From: Pyrinomonadaceae bacterium
GTDB lineage: Bacteria; Acidobacteriota; Blastocatellia; Pyrinomonadales; Pyrinomonadaceae
Direction: 5' to 3'
Length of the DNA: 8,421 nt
Assembly: GCA_013812565.1 (NCBI GenBank)
Contig: JACCTF010001073.1
Coordinates: forward strand, 1 to 8,421
The position numbers and the translations under genes were made by a program. Within the stretch, counting starts at the first letter, position 1, and every line of letters starts with the position of its first letter. The notes beneath the pieces are model-generated. The model ran no database searches. It saw nothing but the letters and a program-made list of their open reading frames with translations, and had not been told where the DNA came from. Below, in pieces: positions 1 through 8,114 of the stretch.

Positions 1-1150
1 CTCGCCGCCACTCGAACTTGTCCACTGCCTTCATCAACCCGATGTTGCCTTCCTGGATCAAGTCGAGAAACTGCAACCCGCGGTTCGTGTACTTCTTGGC
101 GATTGACACGACGAGGCGCAGGTTCGCCACGATCAACTCGCGCTTGGCTTTCGCCGTCTGCTCCTCGCCGACCACAAGCACCTGCCATGAGCGTTTGATC
201 TCGACGGGCGAGAGGTTGTGGTCTGCTTCGATCTGCTGTAGGCGGCGTTTGGCCGCGGTGATGTGCCGTTTGTACTCACGCTCGTCTTCCGGCTTGATAC
301 GTTTCTTAGCGAGCTTTTCCGTATACGAATCTACTGTGCGTTCGGCGGTACGAATCTCTCTGTGAACCCGGCGGATCGCATCGATCAAGCGCTGCCGCGC
401 GCGCTCCGTCATGTTGAGCTGCCCAATCTCATGCGCAATCTCTAAGCGCACGCGCGCAACTTTACGACGCAGACGCAAAAGCTTCTTCGACTTTGTGCCG
501 CGTGTGAGCTTCTGCTCCATGCGCAGCTTCTCCCACTCTTTCAGGCCGGCGCGGAAGTGCTTGCGAATATTCCCGATGCCTTCCAAAGTCCACTGCAGGT
601 ACTCGTCGGCTTTGTTATCTTCTTGCCCGGTTAATTCGGCTTGTTCCGAAAAGGTAACGATGTCGCGGATGTTGAGCGTTCCAGCCTCCAGTTCCTCGCC
701 GATGAGCAACACTTCCTTAATCGCAATCGGTGAACGCGTGATGGCTTTCTGCGTTTTGATCTGTCCGCGTTCAATGCGTTTCGCGATAGACACTTCGCCT
801 TCGCGCGTAAGGAGCGGGACAACGCCCATCTCGCGCAGGTAGAGCCGCACCGGATCATTAGTCTTATCAAGCACCCCGGCTGAGAGATCAAGTTCAACGT
901 CTTCGTCGCTTGTTTCGTCTGCTTCGTCGGGCGATGCGACTGATGCGGCCTGCTCGATCAACCGCTCATCGTCGGCCACGATGATGTTCGAGCCTTCGAG
1001 CTTTTGTAGAACATCTTCTATGTCTTCAGGCGAAACAACGCTATCCGGCAACTCGCGGTTCAAATCGTCAAACGTTAAGAACTTCTTGTCGCCGCCCAGT
1101 TCAAGCAAGCGTTGTACTACATCATCCTGATCCTTTTCTTCCATGTTCAA
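1..1150 (-). CDS. rpoD: RNA polymerase housekeeping sigma factor RpoD (sigma-70), 5' part, cut by window edge
   Basis: Primary sigma factor that directs RNA polymerase to housekeeping promoters. The frame is open from its start to base 1, giving about 381-383 residues; the rest of region 2 and all of regions 3 and 4 lie outside. Numbered from the ATG at 1144, residues 1-65 look like region 1.1, followed by an acidic linker. Region 1.2 starts near [11 protein letters not shown] (97-107). A long charged non-conserved segment fills about 130-325. Regions 2.1-2.2 are unmistakable: [20 protein letters not shown] (333-352), then [23 protein letters not shown] (356-378). The Shine-Dalgarno GGAGGT lies 8 bases before a TTG at 1150 but 14 before the ATG, so TTG is preferred; the ATG gives only two residues fewer. 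It follows dnaG in the same direction after about 82 bases, so co-transcription is likely. Confidence 0.97.
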   Translation of the reverse strand, partial: MNMEEKDQDDVVQRLLELGGDKKFLTFDDLNRELPDSVVSPEDIEDVLQKLEGSNIIVADDERLIEQAASVASPDEADETSDEDVELDLSAGVLDKTNDPVRLYLREMGVVPLLTREGEVSIAKRIERGQIKTQKAITRSPIAIKEVLLIGEELEAGTLNIRDIVTFSEQAELTGQEDNKADEYLQWTLEGIGNIRKHFRAGLKEWEKLRMEQKLTRGTKSKKLLRLRRKVARVRLEIAHEIGQLNMTERARQRLIDAIRRVHREIRTAERTVDSYTEKLAKKRIKPEDEREYKRHITAAKRRLQQIEADHNLSPVEIKRSWQVLVVGEEQTAKAKRELIVANLRLVVSIAKKYTNRGLQFLDLIQEGNIGLMKAVDKFEWRR

Positions 1151-1158
1151 CTCTATTT

Positions 1159-1164
1159 ACCTCC
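1159..1164 (-). promoter_or_regulatory. Shine-Dalgarno sequence of rpoD that favours a TTG start
   Basis: On the minus strand this reads GGAGGT, a near-perfect anti-16S match. Spacing is 8 bases to the in-frame TTG at 1150 and 14 bases to the ATG at 1144. The shorter spacing is typical, so it argues for the TTG as initiator. It is by far the strongest ribosome binding site seen among the minus-strand genes. Confidence 0.7.
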
Positions 1165-1232
1165 GCACGGGTCTTTAGTTAATTCTCCGGGGGAGCGTTG
1201 CGCGCCCGTTCGTCCGGTTGCGGTGCTGATGC

Positions 1233-3116
1233 TCAGTGTTCGTTGCTCAGAGCTTCATTTACATGAACGCGAACGGGCAATTTGCGCCGCTCGGACTCCC
1301 ACCGTTCCATCAACCTCTCCAACTCCATCCGCTCCATCACCAATTTGTTGAGTTGTTCATCTTTCCCTGTTCGTTGAGCGGCGTTAATCTCCACGTCGAG
1401 TTCCTTCCACCGCCGATTGGCCGTGAGTGATCGCAAGGTGGACAAGCAGTTCTGGGCTTCCGCCATGACCTCATCGGTCGCTTCGCCTTCGGCGCGTTGC
1501 GGTTCGCTCATGAAGAGCAGCGGTACCAAGTTTTCCGCTACGGGGTCGCTTGCCGTCTCAGCGCACAAAGATTCGAGGTCAATCTTTGCTTTGTCTTTGT
1601 TCAGCTTCTTCAACGCATCGAAAATCGCCTCGGTCGGTAGATCTTTACAATCGGATGATTCGATCTGCGGCAAAACGATGTCTTGCAAATCTCGGTCATG
1701 AACAAGCAGTTCGAGCAGACGCCGCTCGGCGACGGTCGGCTCCTGTCGCTCCGCCACGGCTTGATCAACTTTCTGTTGAGCTTCCACGCCATGCTTGCCC
1801 GCGCCCGCCGTGGCGGATTGCCACAGCTTTCGGCGTATCTCCGAATCGACGCGAAGCACATCCATGCTCATGTCAAAATACTCGCGTCGTGAAATCGTAC
1901 TTCTCACAGAACTAATAAACGGAAGCACTTCCTTCACGGCTTCGTCCTTGTCTGCCGGACGGTGAAGGTCGCGATTCCGCGTCGCTTGTTCGAGCACGAA
2001 TTGTATGTGAGGAAGGGCCGCTCCACGCTGCTTATGATACGCTTCGACGCCGTGCGCTTTAATGAACTCATCTGGATCAGCGTTGTCCGGCAGCACCAGC
2101 ACTTTCACTTCAAAATCTTCTGTTAAAAGGATTTCAATTGCTCGTTTAGCCGCCTGCACCCCCGCTTTATCACCATCATAATTGACAACAATTTTACGCG
2201 CAAACCTGGCTAACAGTTTCGCTTGCTCCGCGGTTAGCGAGGTTCCCAAACTCGCTACTGCGTTGCGGACGCCGTACTGGTAAGGGACGATTAAGTCGAG
2301 GTAGCCTTCCACGAGAATCACAAAGCGGCGGCGGCGAATCTCATCGCGCGCGCTGTTCAATCCATATAAATGCCGCCCCTTTGTGTAAGCAGCCGTCTCC
2401 GGCGAATTCAAATACTTCGGTTCGCCGTCCGGCTGAAGCGTCCGCGCGCCGAAGGCTACGGGCCGCCCCCCGACATCCATCACGGGAAAGATGACTCGCC
2501 CGCGAAAGCGGTCATACGCCCCACCCGTCTCCTTCTTAACAACCAAGCCGCTGCGCTCAATCTGCGCAGGAGGTGCCCCCTGTTTTTGCAAGTGCGAGAG
2601 CAACCCCTCCCAACTGTTCGGCGCGTACCCTAGGCGAAATGCCCCACGCGTTTCTTCGCTGATGCCTCGCCCGTTGATGTACTCGCGCGCCGCACGTGCT
2701 TCAACTGTATCGCTCGCCAACTGCGCTTCCCACCATTCAAGCGCCTGCTCGTTGAGCTTAATAACCTCATCGGCTTCGCGCCGCTGCGCCTCCCATCGCT
2801 GCTGCTGTTGATTATCCTTCTCCATCTGAGGAAGCGGCATACCAACCTTCTCCGCCACGATCCTGATGGCTTCCGGGAACGAAACGCGCTCCATCTCCAT
2901 CACGAAGTTAATGACAGACCCTCCTTTTTGACATCCAAAACAGTAGAAGATGTCCTTCGCCGGGTTAACGGAAAAAGATGGCGTCTTCTCTTGATGGAAC
3001 GGACAGCACGCCATCCAGTTCGCGCCCTTCTTCTTCAAGGGCACGTAGTCAGAGAGCACGCGCACAATGTCCGCTTGGCGGCGCAGATCATCAATGAATG
3101 TTTGGGGGAACCGCAT
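1233..3116 (-). CDS. dnaG: DNA primase DnaG
   Basis: Synthesises RNA primers at the replication fork in partnership with the DnaB helicase. It has 627 residues, a normal length. The N-terminal CHC2 zinc-binding domain is complete: Cys38, His41, Cys59 and Cys62 (CPFH ... CFGC). The catalytic core has the RNA-polymerase motif RFRGRVIFPVMD (203-214) and YLNSPET (235-241). The TOPRIM fold has catalytic Glu270 in EGYLD and metal-binding Asp314/Asp316 in DGDKAG, then DPDEF (347-351). The C-terminal 450-627 is helical and divergent, as expected of the helicase-binding domain. The start MRFPQTFIDDLRRQADIV matches the family N-terminus, although no Shine-Dalgarno is visible upstream; the mRNA there is pyrimidine-rich. 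It lies between mutS2 (99-base gap) and rpoD (about 82), all in one direction, resembling the macromolecular-synthesis operon. Confidence 0.98.
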   Translation of the reverse strand: MRFPQTFIDDLRRQADIVRVLSDYVPLKKKGANWMACCPFHQEKTPSFSVNPAKDIFYCFGCQKGGSVINFVMEMERVSFPEAIRIVAEKVGMPLPQMEKDNQQQQRWEAQRREADEVIKLNEQALEWWEAQLASDTVEARAAREYINGRGISEETRGAFRLGYAPNSWEGLLSHLQKQGAPPAQIERSGLVVKKETGGAYDRFRGRVIFPVMDVGGRPVAFGARTLQPDGEPKYLNSPETAAYTKGRHLYGLNSARDEIRRRRFVILVEGYLDLIVPYQYGVRNAVASLGTSLTAEQAKLLARFARKIVVNYDGDKAGVQAAKRAIEILLTEDFEVKVLVLPDNADPDEFIKAHGVEAYHKQRGAALPHIQFVLEQATRNRDLHRPADKDEAVKEVLPFISSVRSTISRREYFDMSMDVLRVDSEIRRKLWQSATAGAGKHGVEAQQKVDQAVAERQEPTVAERRLLELLVHDRDLQDIVLPQIESSDCKDLPTEAIFDALKKLNKDKAKIDLESLCAETASDPVAENLVPLLFMSEPQRAEGEATDEVMAEAQNCLSTLRSLTANRRWKELDVEINAAQRTGKDEQLNKLVMERMELERLMERWESERRKLPVRVHVNEALSNEH

Positions 3117-3120
3117 ACGC

Positions 3121-3210
3121 GAAAGGATGAAGGTGAAAGGATGAAGGATGAATAAGAAGCGGATGGTTTTCTGTCTTTACTTCATTCTTCCGCTTTCATC
3201 CTTCATCCTT
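3121..3210. repeat. AAGGATG heptad repeats in inverted arrangement (hairpin) in the mutS2-dnaG gap
   Basis: Four tandem heptads, one degenerate, occupy 3123-3150: AAGGATG, AAGGTGA, AAGGATG, AAGGATG. Two exact inverted heptads (CATCCTT) sit at 3197-3203 and 3204-3210, with a degenerate third (CATTCTT) at 3183-3189. The arms 3137-3152 and 3195-3210 are perfect 16-base reverse complements. Further in, AAGCGG (3157-3162) can pair with CCGCTT (3190-3195) after a small bulge; base 3195 is shared with the longer arm, so not every pair forms at once. GAAAGGATGAAGG is also a direct repeat (3121-3133 and 3135-3147). The array starts 5 bases after the mutS2 stop and ends just before dnaG. No U-tract follows, so it is not a classical intrinsic terminator. 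Confidence 0.85.
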
Positions 3211-3215
3211 ATTGT

Positions 3216-5699
3216 TCATTGTCTCAACTCAACTACCGTCGCGCCCGCGCCGCCTTGTTCGGGCGGCGCCGGGGTAAAGCTTGCGACATGCGGATGCGTG
3301 CGCAACAAGTTGGCGATTGCCCGCCGGAGCGCGCCGGTGCCGTGACCGTGGATGATGCGCACTCGGTTAAGGCTGTGAAGGTACGCTTCATCAAGAAACT
3401 TGTCGACAGCATCGGTCGCTTCGTCCGTGGTGCGTCCGATGAGATTTAGTTCTGTGCTGGCCGCTTCGTCAGATTGGCGCAGGTGAAACTCAGTGCCCTG
3501 TGAAGCCATACGCTGAAGACGCGCCCCGCGCCCCCCATCTTCTTTGGGCGGGGTGCGTTCTAAGAGTTCCAGGCGGTCGATCTTTTCACGAAAGCGTAGG
3601 CTTCCGACGAGCACTTCCGCTTCGCCATCGCTTAATCGTTCGACGATTCCCGTTGTGCCGAGTGCAGGTAGTTGCACGCGATCACCGGCGACGATTTCGC
3701 GCCGTTCGGCGGCTGCCTGCGGTGCTGTTCGATCATCGGCGAAAGCTTGATGAGCCGTTCCATCTTTGTCGCGACGAACAACGCGCACGCCGCGCGACTG
3801 CTCGTTTGTACGCGTTCGAGCTGCGCGGTCGCGTGTCACGCGCTCGGCTTCGCGGCGAAGCTCCGCCGTACGTCGCTCGGCTTCACGCTCGACACGCGCG
3901 CGGGCGGTGCGGTCTTCAACCTTGGAGAGAAGCTCTTGCGAGCGTCGCTCAAAGTCTTCTACTTGCTGGCGCAACTCGCGGGCAAACTCTGCTTCGCGCT
4001 CACGCTCGCGCTGCTGCGCCTCGACGCTCACCGAAGCGTATTCTTCAGCGACCGCTTGGCGTTCTTCTTCAAGCGCGCGTCGCAGGTTCTCCGCCGCTTC
4101 AGATTCACGCTTGATGCGCCGCAGGTATTCTGCCGCTTCGCGCGTCGATTCTTTCACGCGCGCTTCAGCTTCATGCACGATCTCTTCAGGCAGGCCGAAG
4201 CGCCGGGCAATCTCTAAACCCGCAGACGAGCCAGCGATGCCGACAAGCAAACGATAAGTCGGCTGCAAAGTCCTCTCATCAAATTCCACGCTCGCGTTAA
4301 TCACGCCTTCATCGCTTGCGGCGTACATCTTCAAACCGCTGTAGTGCGTCGTGGCAGTGACGTGTGCGCCGCACGAACGGCGAAAGTAATCGACGACCGC
4401 AACGCCCAAAGCCGACCCTTCTTCCGGGTCGGTGCCGGTGCCAACTTCGTCGAGCAGCACGAGGGCGGGCGGGCGGCATGATTCAATCATCGAACGGATG
4501 TTGGTGATGTGCGATGTGAAGGTTGAGAGGTTTGCCTGAAGCGATTGTTGATCGCCGATGTCAGCTAGGATGGAAGCGTAGAACGGTATGCTGGCTCTCT
4601 GTGCTGGCACGTGCAACCCTGATAAAGCCATCAACGCGAGCAACCCGGCAGTCTTCAAGACAACGGTTTTGCCGCCTGCATTCGCGCCGGAGATCACCAT
4701 GACGGGATGACTACTATCGAGCGCGAAAGAGATTGGCACTACGGCCTTGCCCGTTTCGCGCAAGTTCTCTTCAAGCAGCGGATGACGCGCTTCCACAAGT
4801 TCGAGCAAGCCGCTTTCATCTATTGCAGGTTCGACGCAATCAAGACGCTCGGCAAGAAGAGCTTTGGCGCGAATGAAGTCAAGCTCGGTGACGGCGCGAG
4901 CGGCTTCCTCAATGGCGGGCAACTCGCGGCGCAACTCATCCGTGAGCATCTGGAGAATCAACGCCACCTCGCGCTCTTCCCTTTCGCGCAGAGCTTGCAG
5001 ATCGTTGTTCGCTTCAATGGTTTCCAGCGGTTCGATAAAGACGGTCGCGCCCGAGGAGGAAGATCCGTGGGCCACGCCGGCGACGCGCCCGCGATGATCA
5101 GAGCGGATCGGGATCACAAAGCGGTCGTTGCGCAAGGTAACGATCTGATCCTGCACGGCTTCCTCTGCCCGGCGCATCAATCGTTCGAGGGAGCGCGCGA
5201 TGTCCGAGCGCAGGCGCGTAATCTCGCCGCGCGTGCGTGCTAGTTCGGGGCTGGCGCGATCATCCACTTCGCCACTCGGTAAAATCTTTAAGGTGATGCG
5301 TGACGCGAGAGTTGGAAGCTCGCGCGCGAGTCCGGCGATTACTTCCCACAGGACCGGACATGCTTCACGTTCAACCTGAATGCTTTCGCGCGCGCGTGCA
5401 GCCTGTTCGCACAGACGCGCAAGTTCAAGGAGTTTGAGGGAGTCAAGCGTTGCTCCTTCGATGCGCAGCAGCGCGAGCGACTCTGCCGGATCGGCCACTT
5501 CCGAGAAGGACCACGCCCCGTTCTGCCGTCGCAGATAAACGCACTCGGAGACGGCGCGCTGCTCGCGGCGGACATCTGCCAACTCAGGAAGCGGTGCGAG
5601 CCCGTCGGCGCGCTCGCGTCCCATCGGCGTTTGTGCTCCGCGCCGAACAAGGTTGCGAAGTTCTCTGTACTCTAGCGCAGCGAAGGCTTGATTGTGCAT
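3216..5699 (-). CDS. mutS2: MutS2 family ATPase with C-terminal Smr domain
   Basis: MutS paralogue without the mismatch-recognition domains. Family members are linked to suppression of recombination and, in Bacillus, to splitting collided ribosomes; which role applies here is not known. It has 827 residues, slightly longer than usual (about 780-800). The N-terminal core/clamp region covers 1-310. The Walker A loop is GANAGGKT (338-345), where the family usually has Pro as second residue. The Walker B is LVLLDEVGTGTD (413-424), followed by TTHYSGLK (450-457) and GSSAGLEIARRFGLP (490-504). A long Arg/Glu-rich coiled coil covers about 505-625, then a small KOW-like beta segment (665-715). The Smr domain (748-827) carries LNLIG in place of the usual LDLRG, and HGHGTG in place of HGKGTG. 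An in-frame TAA seven codons before the ATG limits upstream extension; no clear Shine-Dalgarno is seen. It is probably first gene of the mutS2-dnaG-rpoD unit. Confidence 0.97.
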   Translation of the reverse strand: MHNQAFAALEYRELRNLVRRGAQTPMGRERADGLAPLPELADVRREQRAVSECVYLRRQNGAWSFSEVADPAESLALLRIEGATLDSLKLLELARLCEQAARARESIQVEREACPVLWEVIAGLARELPTLASRITLKILPSGEVDDRASPELARTRGEITRLRSDIARSLERLMRRAEEAVQDQIVTLRNDRFVIPIRSDHRGRVAGVAHGSSSSGATVFIEPLETIEANNDLQALREREEREVALILQMLTDELRRELPAIEEAARAVTELDFIRAKALLAERLDCVEPAIDESGLLELVEARHPLLEENLRETGKAVVPISFALDSSHPVMVISGANAGGKTVVLKTAGLLALMALSGLHVPAQRASIPFYASILADIGDQQSLQANLSTFTSHITNIRSMIESCRPPALVLLDEVGTGTDPEEGSALGVAVVDYFRRSCGAHVTATTHYSGLKMYAASDEGVINASVEFDERTLQPTYRLLVGIAGSSAGLEIARRFGLPEEIVHEAEARVKESTREAAEYLRRIKRESEAAENLRRALEEERQAVAEEYASVSVEAQQREREREAEFARELRQQVEDFERRSQELLSKVEDRTARARVEREAERRTAELRREAERVTRDRAARTRTNEQSRGVRVVRRDKDGTAHQAFADDRTAPQAAAERREIVAGDRVQLPALGTTGIVERLSDGEAEVLVGSLRFREKIDRLELLERTPPKEDGGRGARLQRMASQGTEFHLRQSDEAASTELNLIGRTTDEATDAVDKFLDEAYLHSLNRVRIIHGHGTGALRRAIANLLRTHPHVASFTPAPPEQGGAGATVVELRQ

Positions 5700-5969
5700 G
5701 AACGTTGACAGCAGGATTTAGCTTCCAAGCTCAAAGTATCAATGGTCAGAAGCGGCAAGCTCACTTTACCTTTTGGCATTTGTATTCGATGATTCCGGCT
5801 GGCCGTTATCTTAACATCGCGGGCTGTGCGCGAGAAACTGATGAATTACGGTTCTAAGCGAGTGCGCCATTCTTCTGTGTTTTGATCTTGGATGCGCCAA
5901 GCGATCCCGAAGCGCATGCCGCACATCTGAAGATGCACTTTACGTCGAGCACTCTATGGAGATTTCATC
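5700..5969. promoter_or_regulatory. Divergent intergenic region between mutS2 and the thioredoxin-NHL gene
   Basis: These 270 bases separate two divergently transcribed genes, so promoters for both should lie here; that is inferred from layout. On the minus strand TTGATA (5742-5737) and TAAATC (5720-5715), 16 bases apart, form a weak candidate mutS2 promoter with a poor -10 match. For the plus-strand gene no convincing -35/-10 pair was found. Two features could bind regulators: the direct repeat CAAGCTCA at 5726-5733 and 5756-5763 (30 bases apart), and the short inverted repeat ATGCGC (5892-5897) / GCGCAT (5912-5917). Both are short enough to be chance. Confidence 0.3.
5958..5961 (+). promoter_or_regulatory. 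Shine-Dalgarno sequence supporting a TTG start for the thioredoxin-NHL gene
   Basis: GGAG lies 8 bases before the TTG at 5970. This supports the TTG as initiator over the later in-frame ATGs at residues 30 and 38, which would remove the hydrophobic export segment. Confidence 0.55.
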
Positions 5970-8015
5970 TTGATCTTACAAAAGTCAACCAACACATTTG
6001 TCCGGTTTGCGCTCGCACTTTCGCTGATCGGAACTGTTGGACTGTTCGCTCAACTGATGAGTTTATCGAAAGGCTCTGCCATGTCCCTTCAACAACGAGG
6101 GCGCGTCCGCGCGGCGGAACTCACGGGCGGTCGCGGCTGGCTCAATACCGATAAGCCTTTATCGCTTGCAGCGCTGCGCGGCAAAATTGTCCTGCTTGAT
6201 TTCTGGACCTACGGCTGCATCAACTGCATCCATATCATCCCGGACTTAAAAAAACTTGAAGCGAAGTATGGCAATCAACTTGTCGTGATCGGCGTTCACT
6301 CCGCCAAGTTCGATAACGAGAAAGAGACGGACAACATTCGCCGCATCATCCTGCGCTACGAGATCGAACATCCCGTAGTGAACGATGCCGACTTTAAGAT
6401 TTGGCAAGCTTACGGCGTACGCGCCTGGCCGACGCGCGTGCTGATTGATCCGGCGGGATATGTCTTCGGGCAAGTTTCGGGTGAGGGCAATTACGAAGGG
6501 TTTGACCGGATCATCGGTCAACTCGCCGAAGATTTTCGCAAGCGCGGCGAACTCAACGAGCAACCCCTTCAACTCGCGCTTGAGCGAGCGAAGACAGCCG
6601 ATTTGCCGCTCGCTTTTCCCGGCAAGGTGCTGGCCGATGCAAAGGGCGAACGCTTGTTCATCGCCGATTCAAACCACAACCGCATCGTTGTCACAAAACT
6701 CGACGGCACGCTTCTGGACACCATCGGCACAGGTGATGCGGGCGCAAGCGATGGTTCCTTTGAGAAGGCTACCTTCTATCGTCCGCAGGGCATGAGCCTG
6801 GATGGCGACGCGTTATATTTGGCCGACACTGAGAACCATTTGATTCGCCGCATTGATCTGCGCACACGCACCGTCTCAACCGTTGCGGGCACCGGCGAGC
6901 AGTCGCGCGCTCGCGATGAGGCAGGTCCTGCCCGAAGCATCGCGCTCAACTCACCGTGGGATTTACAACTAATCGGGCGCACAATCTTCATCGCGATGGC
7001 CGGGCCACATCAGGTTGGGCAACTCGATTTAGACAAAGAACAAGTCTCAACCTTCGCCGGATCAGGACACGAGGCGCGCACCGACGGCCCGCGCAGTGAA
7101 GCCGCCTTTGCACAGCCTTCGGGTCTTGCGAGTGACGGCAAAACTCTCTTTGTCGCCGACAGCGAATCGAACATCATCCGCGCCATCGACCTTGCTCCAG
7201 AGGGCCACGTGCGCACGCTCGCGGGCGGCGATCTCTTCAAGTTCGGCGACCGCGAAGGGCGCGGCGACGAAGCGCGTTTCCAACATCCGCTCGGCGTCGT
7301 CTTTACCGACGGCAAGCTCCTGATCGCCGACACCTACAACCACAAAATTAAGCAACTTGATCCGCAGACGGGCGTCGTCAAGACCTTCACCGGCACGGGC
7401 AAGCCCGGACAGGCTGACGGCGAAAAAGCTGCTTTCTACGAACCCGGTGGACTAAGCGTCGCCAACGGTAAACTCTTTATTGCCGACACGAACAACCACG
7501 CCATACGCACGGTTGATCTACGCACTAAACAAGCGACGACGCTGATGATTCGAGGTTTGCGTGCGCCGGAGGAAAGCGCCCGACTTGCGCCCACAGAGGA
7601 GTCGGCCGCGCCGAATGCCGAAGAGATTAAACTTCCCACGCAGCGTCTGCGCGCATCAAGCGATGGGACGTTGATCGTTGATGTTGCGCTACCCGAAGGC
7701 TATCACCTTAACGAATCCGCCCCGCAGCGGTTCAAAGCATCGGTGACAAACGGAGTAGATCGACTCAAGCTTAACAAAGATGAGCCGACGGTGGCGCGTT
7801 CGTCGAAAGATCTGCGGCTTCCCTTGCGTCTGCCCGTGCGTGCGCTCGCGCCGGGTCAGGCCGAACTGCGCGTTCAGCTTACGCTCTTTTACTGCCGCGA
7901 AGACAATACGGGCACGTGCCAAATCAAAACGCTCGTGTGGCGCGCTCCCGTAGAAGTCACGGCGGGCGAGACCGCGCCGCGCGAAATTAGGGCACAAGGT
8001 CAAATCAAGCTTTAA
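5970..8015 (+). CDS. Exported thioredoxin-like / NHL beta-propeller protein (NHLRC2-type)
   Basis: Protein of 681 residues with three parts. Residues 12-30 (VRFALALSLIGTVGLFAQLM region) form a hydrophobic N-terminal signal or anchor, so the protein probably works in the periplasm or at the membrane. Residues about 50-195 are a thioredoxin/TlpA-like domain: LLDFWTYGCINC places the CxxC pair at Cys83/Cys86, and the cis-proline loop is AWPTRV (Pro154). Six NHL propeller blades follow, each marked by an ADxxNHxI-like strand near 229, 282, 340, 393, 450 and 502. The third is degenerate (FIAMAGPHQVGQLD). Residues 560-665 form a beta-rich C-terminal domain with Cys642 and Cys650. This order matches animal NHLRC2 and bacterial homologues, whose substrate is not established. 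A thiol-disulphide role is inferred from the CxxC. The TTG start is chosen from GGAG 8 bases upstream and the export segment. No terminator hairpin directly follows the stop. Confidence 0.93.
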   Translation: MILQKSTNTFVRFALALSLIGTVGLFAQLMSLSKGSAMSLQQRGRVRAAELTGGRGWLNTDKPLSLAALRGKIVLLDFWTYGCINCIHIIPDLKKLEAKYGNQLVVIGVHSAKFDNEKETDNIRRIILRYEIEHPVVNDADFKIWQAYGVRAWPTRVLIDPAGYVFGQVSGEGNYEGFDRIIGQLAEDFRKRGELNEQPLQLALERAKTADLPLAFPGKVLADAKGERLFIADSNHNRIVVTKLDGTLLDTIGTGDAGASDGSFEKATFYRPQGMSLDGDALYLADTENHLIRRIDLRTRTVSTVAGTGEQSRARDEAGPARSIALNSPWDLQLIGRTIFIAMAGPHQVGQLDLDKEQVSTFAGSGHEARTDGPRSEAAFAQPSGLASDGKTLFVADSESNIIRAIDLAPEGHVRTLAGGDLFKFGDREGRGDEARFQHPLGVVFTDGKLLIADTYNHKIKQLDPQTGVVKTFTGTGKPGQADGEKAAFYEPGGLSVANGKLFIADTNNHAIRTVDLRTKQATTLMIRGLRAPEESARLAPTEESAAPNAEEIKLPTQRLRASSDGTLIVDVALPEGYHLNESAPQRFKASVTNGVDRLKLNKDEPTVARSSKDLRLPLRLPVRALAPGQAELRVQLTLFYCREDNTGTCQIKTLVWRAPVEVTAGETAPREIRAQGQIKL

Positions 8016-8090
8016 CGGTTCGGCGTAGAAGAGGAGAGACTCACGTTCGCGCAACGTTCATCGTCAGCAGCAACAAGTCTGCGGAGCATA

Positions 8091-8106
8091 GCCTGCGGAC
8101 GCAGGC
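8091..8106. repeat. REP-like hairpin 1
   Basis: GCCTGCGGACGCAGGC is a perfect palindrome with a 7-base stem (8091-8097 with 8100-8106) around a 2-base centre, or 6 bases around a GGAC loop. The following GGCAGA resembles the GACAGA that follows hairpin 3. It lies in the gap between the convergent NHL-protein and transposase genes. Confidence 0.75.
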
Positions 8107-8114
8107 GGCAGAGT

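Noticed and set aside
3137..3210. Reading the heptad hairpin as a classical rho-independent terminator of mutS2
   Set aside because: The stem is long and purine/pyrimidine-segregated, with no U-run after it in the mRNA sense, and the downstream dnaG and rpoD genes look like part of the same unit.
3121..3210. A CRISPR array
   Set aside because: The repeats are 7 bases, contiguous and inverted about a centre, with no spacers; no cas genes are in the window.
3500..4257. Long plus-strand open frames (up to 204 residues) opposite mutS2
   Set aside because: Arg/Ala/Ser-rich translations are antisense to the coiled-coil part of mutS2, where biased codons keep other frames open; there is no domain or start signal.
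5705..5710. Perfect -35 hexamer TTGACA on the plus strand
   Set aside because: No acceptable -10 occurs 16-18 bases downstream (the bases there are AAGCTCAA), and it lies about 260 bases from the plus-strand gene.
5882..6154. 90-residue open frame on the plus strand with a CPVC motif resembling a zinc finger
   Set aside because: It overlaps the start of the thioredoxin-NHL gene in another frame, matches no family I recognise, and has no evident ribosome binding site; it reads as an out-of-frame shadow.
8043..8057. ACGTT-CGCGC-AACGT inverted repeat after the NHL gene as a terminator
   Set aside because: The stem is only 5 bases, weak, and not followed by a T-tract.
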